The notes below the pieces were generated by a model. That model saw only the letters and a program-made list of their open reading frames with translations. It was not told where the DNA came from and did no database searches. Of a stretch of 64,000 nucleotides of DNA, positions 62,222-64,000 are shown one piece after another (positions within the stretch are counted from its first letter, which is position 1; every line of letters begins with the position of its first letter). Both the position numbers and the translations under genes were made by a program. This DNA is from Streptomyces albiflavescens (GTDB lineage: Bacteria > Actinomycetota > Actinomycetes > Streptomycetales > Streptomycetaceae): the NCBI RefSeq assembly GCF_014645835.1, contig NZ_BMMM01000001.1, positions 669,962 to 733,961 of the forward strand, written 5' to 3'.

Positions 62222-62659
62222 TCATCCGGCGGCGGGCGGCTGTGCGGCGACACGCGTCGGCGTGTACAGGTGCTCGCCGACGCGCTTGACCAGCAGCGCC
62301 ATCTCGTACGCCACCAAGCCGATGTCGGCCGTGACGGCGGTGAGGAGGGCGAGGCACGAACCGTCCCCCGCCGCGGCGACGAACAGGAAGCCGTCGTCCA
62401 TCTCCACCATCGTCTGACGTACGCCGCCGGCGCCGAAGTGGCGGCCCGCACCCTTGGCCAGGCTGTGGAAGCCGGAGGCGACGGCGGCGAGGTGTTCGGC
62501 GTCCTCGCGCCGGAGGCCGGTGGACGCGCCCACCGCGAGACCGTCGTTCGACAGCACCACGGCGTGTCGCACTTCGGCCACGCGCAGCACCAAGTCGTCC
62601 AGCAGCCAGTCGAGTTCGCCGGACCGCTGGGCGGCCCTCATGCTCGGATCCTGGATCAT
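62222..62659 (-). CDS. cvnB: Conservon roadblock/LC7 protein CvnB
   Basis: 145 aa, ATG overlapping the kinase stop by four bases (ATGA). DWLLDDLVLRVAEVRHAVVL, STGLRREDAEHLAAVASG and GSCLALLTAV are the roadblock core that modulates the CvnD GTPase. Closely similar to the duplicate at 59971-60384. Cytosolic, dimeric by family. Confidence 0.93.
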   Translation of the reverse strand: MIQDPSMRAAQRSGELDWLLDDLVLRVAEVRHAVVLSNDGLAVGASTGLRREDAEHLAAVASGFHSLAKGAGRHFGAGGVRQTMVEMDDGFLFVAAAGDGSCLALLTAVTADIGLVAYEMALLVKRVGEHLYTPTRVAAQPPAAG

Positions 62660-64000
62660 GCGGGGTCTCCTTCGCTGCTGTCGCTGCCCGCTTCCGGGTC
62701 GGGGGCGGCGCCCAGGCCGGGTGACCTGCCGCCGCCGCGTGCCCAGCCGTCGCGGTAGGCCGCCATACGGTCCCGTACGAGTTCGGGGGTGCGCTGGTCG
62801 TCGCTCCGGGGACCCGGCGTTTCCGCCGGCTCCTCGGAGCGCTGTGCGCGCAGTTGCGGGGCGAGGCTCGCCTGCCGCACACGCCGTGGGAGGTCGTCGG
62901 AGCCTTCGGAGTCGTCCGGGGGACGGTGCAGCCGCAGCGTGGTGACTCCAGGCGGAGGGCTTTCCGACGAACCGTTCACGGGGGCTTCGGGGGCTGCCTG
63001 TACCGGGGGCACCAGTGCGGGCCGCTCGGTGATGGCCTGGACCGAGTCCTGTTCCGGGGCCGCCGACACGCGCGCGTACTCCCGTTCCGCGGGCCTGTCG
63101 ATGTCCGCCCTGCTGGGGGAACGTTCCGCCGCGCCGCCTTGCAGCAGGGCCGTGGGCAACAGAACGACCGCGGTGGTACCGCCGTAGGGCGAGGTCCGCA
63201 GGTGCACCTTGATGCCGTGCCGGGCCGCCAGCCTGCTGACCACGAACAGGCCGAGCCGGTCGCTGTCGAACAGGTCGAGCGCCTCGGACTGCTCGATGCG
63301 CCGGTTGGCCTCGGCGAGCGTCTCCTTGCCCATGCCGAGCCCCCGGTCCTCGACCTCGACCGCGTAGCCGTTGCCGACGGGCTCGCCGGTGACCCGCACC
63401 CGGGTGTGCGGCGGCGAGAACTGTGCGGCGTTCTCGACGATCTCCGCCAAGAGGTGCGTGAGGTCGGCCACCGCGGCTCCGACCACGGATGCCTCGGGAA
63501 GTTGTCGTACCTCCACGCGCGCGTAGTCCTCGACTTCGGAGACGGCCGCACGGACCACGTTCGTCAGTGAGACCGGCATGCGCCAGGCCCGGCCGGGAGC
63601 GGCTCCCGAAAGAATGATCAAGCTCTCCGCGTGACGCCGCATCCGTGTGGTGAGGTGGTCGAGCCGGAACAGGTCGCTCAGCTCGTTCGGATCCTCCGAC
63701 CTGCGCTCCATGCTGTCCAGCAGGCTCAGTTGACGGTGTACCAGAACCTGGCTGCGGCGGGCGAGATTGACGAAGACCCCGGAGATTCCGCTGGCGAGTT
63801 CCGCACGCTCGACGGCGGCGCGCAGGGCGGCCCGGTGCACGGTACCGAGGGCCTCCGCGACCTGTCCGGTCTCGTCTTCTGCGGGCGGCCCGGGCGGGGC
63901 CTCGGCACGGACGTCGATCTCCTCCCCCGCTCGCAGTTTGCGCATGGCCTGCGGCAGTTTGCGGCGCGCGATCTCCAGGGCGCTGTTGCGCAGGCTCACC
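62656..64000 (-). CDS. cvnA: Conservon sensor histidine kinase-like protein CvnA (N-terminus outside window)
   Basis: About 448 residues are visible, ending in a Pro-rich tail. After a HAMP-like stretch (LRNSALEIARRKLPQAMRKL), the helical phosphoacceptor-type region has FRLDHLTTRMRRHAESLIIL, and the ATP-binding domain shows VENAAQFSPPHTRVRV (N box), VEDRGLGMG (G1) and SDRLGLFVVSRLAARHG. The reading frame continues beyond base 64000, so sensor and membrane segments are missing here. It couples with the roadblock gene by ATGA overlap. First gene of cvnA-B-C-D. Confidence 0.93.
   Translation of the reverse strand, partial: VSLRNSALEIARRKLPQAMRKLRAGEEIDVRAEAPPGPPAEDETGQVAEALGTVHRAALRAAVERAELASGISGVFVNLARRSQVLVHRQLSLLDSMERRSEDPNELSDLFRLDHLTTRMRRHAESLIILSGAAPGRAWRMPVSLTNVVRAAVSEVEDYARVEVRQLPEASVVGAAVADLTHLLAEIVENAAQFSPPHTRVRVTGEPVGNGYAVEVEDRGLGMGKETLAEANRRIEQSEALDLFDSDRLGLFVVSRLAARHGIKVHLRTSPYGGTTAVVLLPTALLQGGAAERSPSRADIDRPAEREYARVSAAPEQDSVQAITERPALVPPVQAAPEAPVNGSSESPPPGVTTLRLHRPPDDSEGSDDLPRRVRQASLAPQLRAQRSEEPAETPGPRSDDQRTPELVRDRMAAYRDGWARGGGRSPGLGAAPDPEAGSDSSEGDPA

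Noticed and set aside
1..64000. tRNA, rRNA or riboswitch genes
   Set aside because: No T-loop-like or conserved riboswitch words found by eye on either strand; a covariance search was not possible.

Overview
This is a 64 kb stretch of a high-GC actinobacterial chromosome, almost certainly Streptomyces or a close relative. The evidence is third-position GC bias, frequent GTG/TTG starts with GGAGG-type ribosome binding sites, a TTA (bldA-type) leucine codon, a conservon (cvnA-B-C-D) signalling cluster, DUF5709 and type-B L31 proteins, and many families typical of streptomycetes. No rRNA or tRNA gene was recognised.

Layout. 1-4.8 kb (minus): a high-affinity group 1h-type [NiFe]-hydrogenase (small subunit, then large subunit cut by the window edge) preceded by the CO-ligand maturase gene hypX. 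5.1-6.5 kb: a secreted DUF4142 protein and a MarR regulator. 6.5-8.1 kb: an IS200/IS605-type element with an intact TnpB and only a stump of tnpA. 8.2-8.7 kb: a decayed DNA-repair ATPase and a perfect 19-bp-arm hairpin. 8.9-14.2 kb: a PucR-like regulator and a three-gene cassette (unknown protein, MoxR-type AAA+ ATPase, HExxH metallopeptidase/vWA protein). 14.2-28.8 kb: NCS1 permease, glycosyltransferase pair, DEAD-box RNA helicase, acyltransferase-3/SGNH protein, FAD monooxygenase, class V aminotransferase, a cytochrome b/molybdopterin oxidoreductase pair, GtrA. 29.3-33 kb: an eRF1-like protein, PIMT, PEBP and an NTPase, interleaved with gene remnants. 33.1-38.7 kb: a carbohydrate/peptidase locus (GH1, TetR, truncated GH36, M19-like dipeptidase with F5/8 domain) with a shared candidate operator. 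38.8-48 kb: a Wadjet jetD remnant, YjbQ, a flavin monooxygenase, MltG, an ABC exporter with a divergent MarR, a PNGase A-like protein and an L,D-transpeptidase-like lipoprotein. 48.2-57.6 kb: a heterodimeric ABC exporter, DUF5709, L31, a DUF457 protein, a Ski2-like helicase and acyl-CoA thioesterase II. 57.6-60 kb: a scrap-rich zone with a transposase tail, CRISPR-like degenerate repeats, a zinc-ribbon protein and a frameshifted secreted protein. 60-64 kb: the conservon plus a duplicated roadblock gene and an F420-type oxidoreductase.

The main theme is erosion. At least nine truncated or frameshifted genes sit between intact operons, as in a variable chromosome region. Two copies of a 207-bp miniature inverted-repeat element, differing at one base and lying in opposite orientation 24.5 kb apart, mark recent mobile activity. 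The most system-like items are the MoxR/HExxH-vWA cassette, the TnpB element with its putative guide RNA, the degenerate-site ABC heterodimer, and the jetD and CRISPR-like remnants, which suggest lost defence systems.
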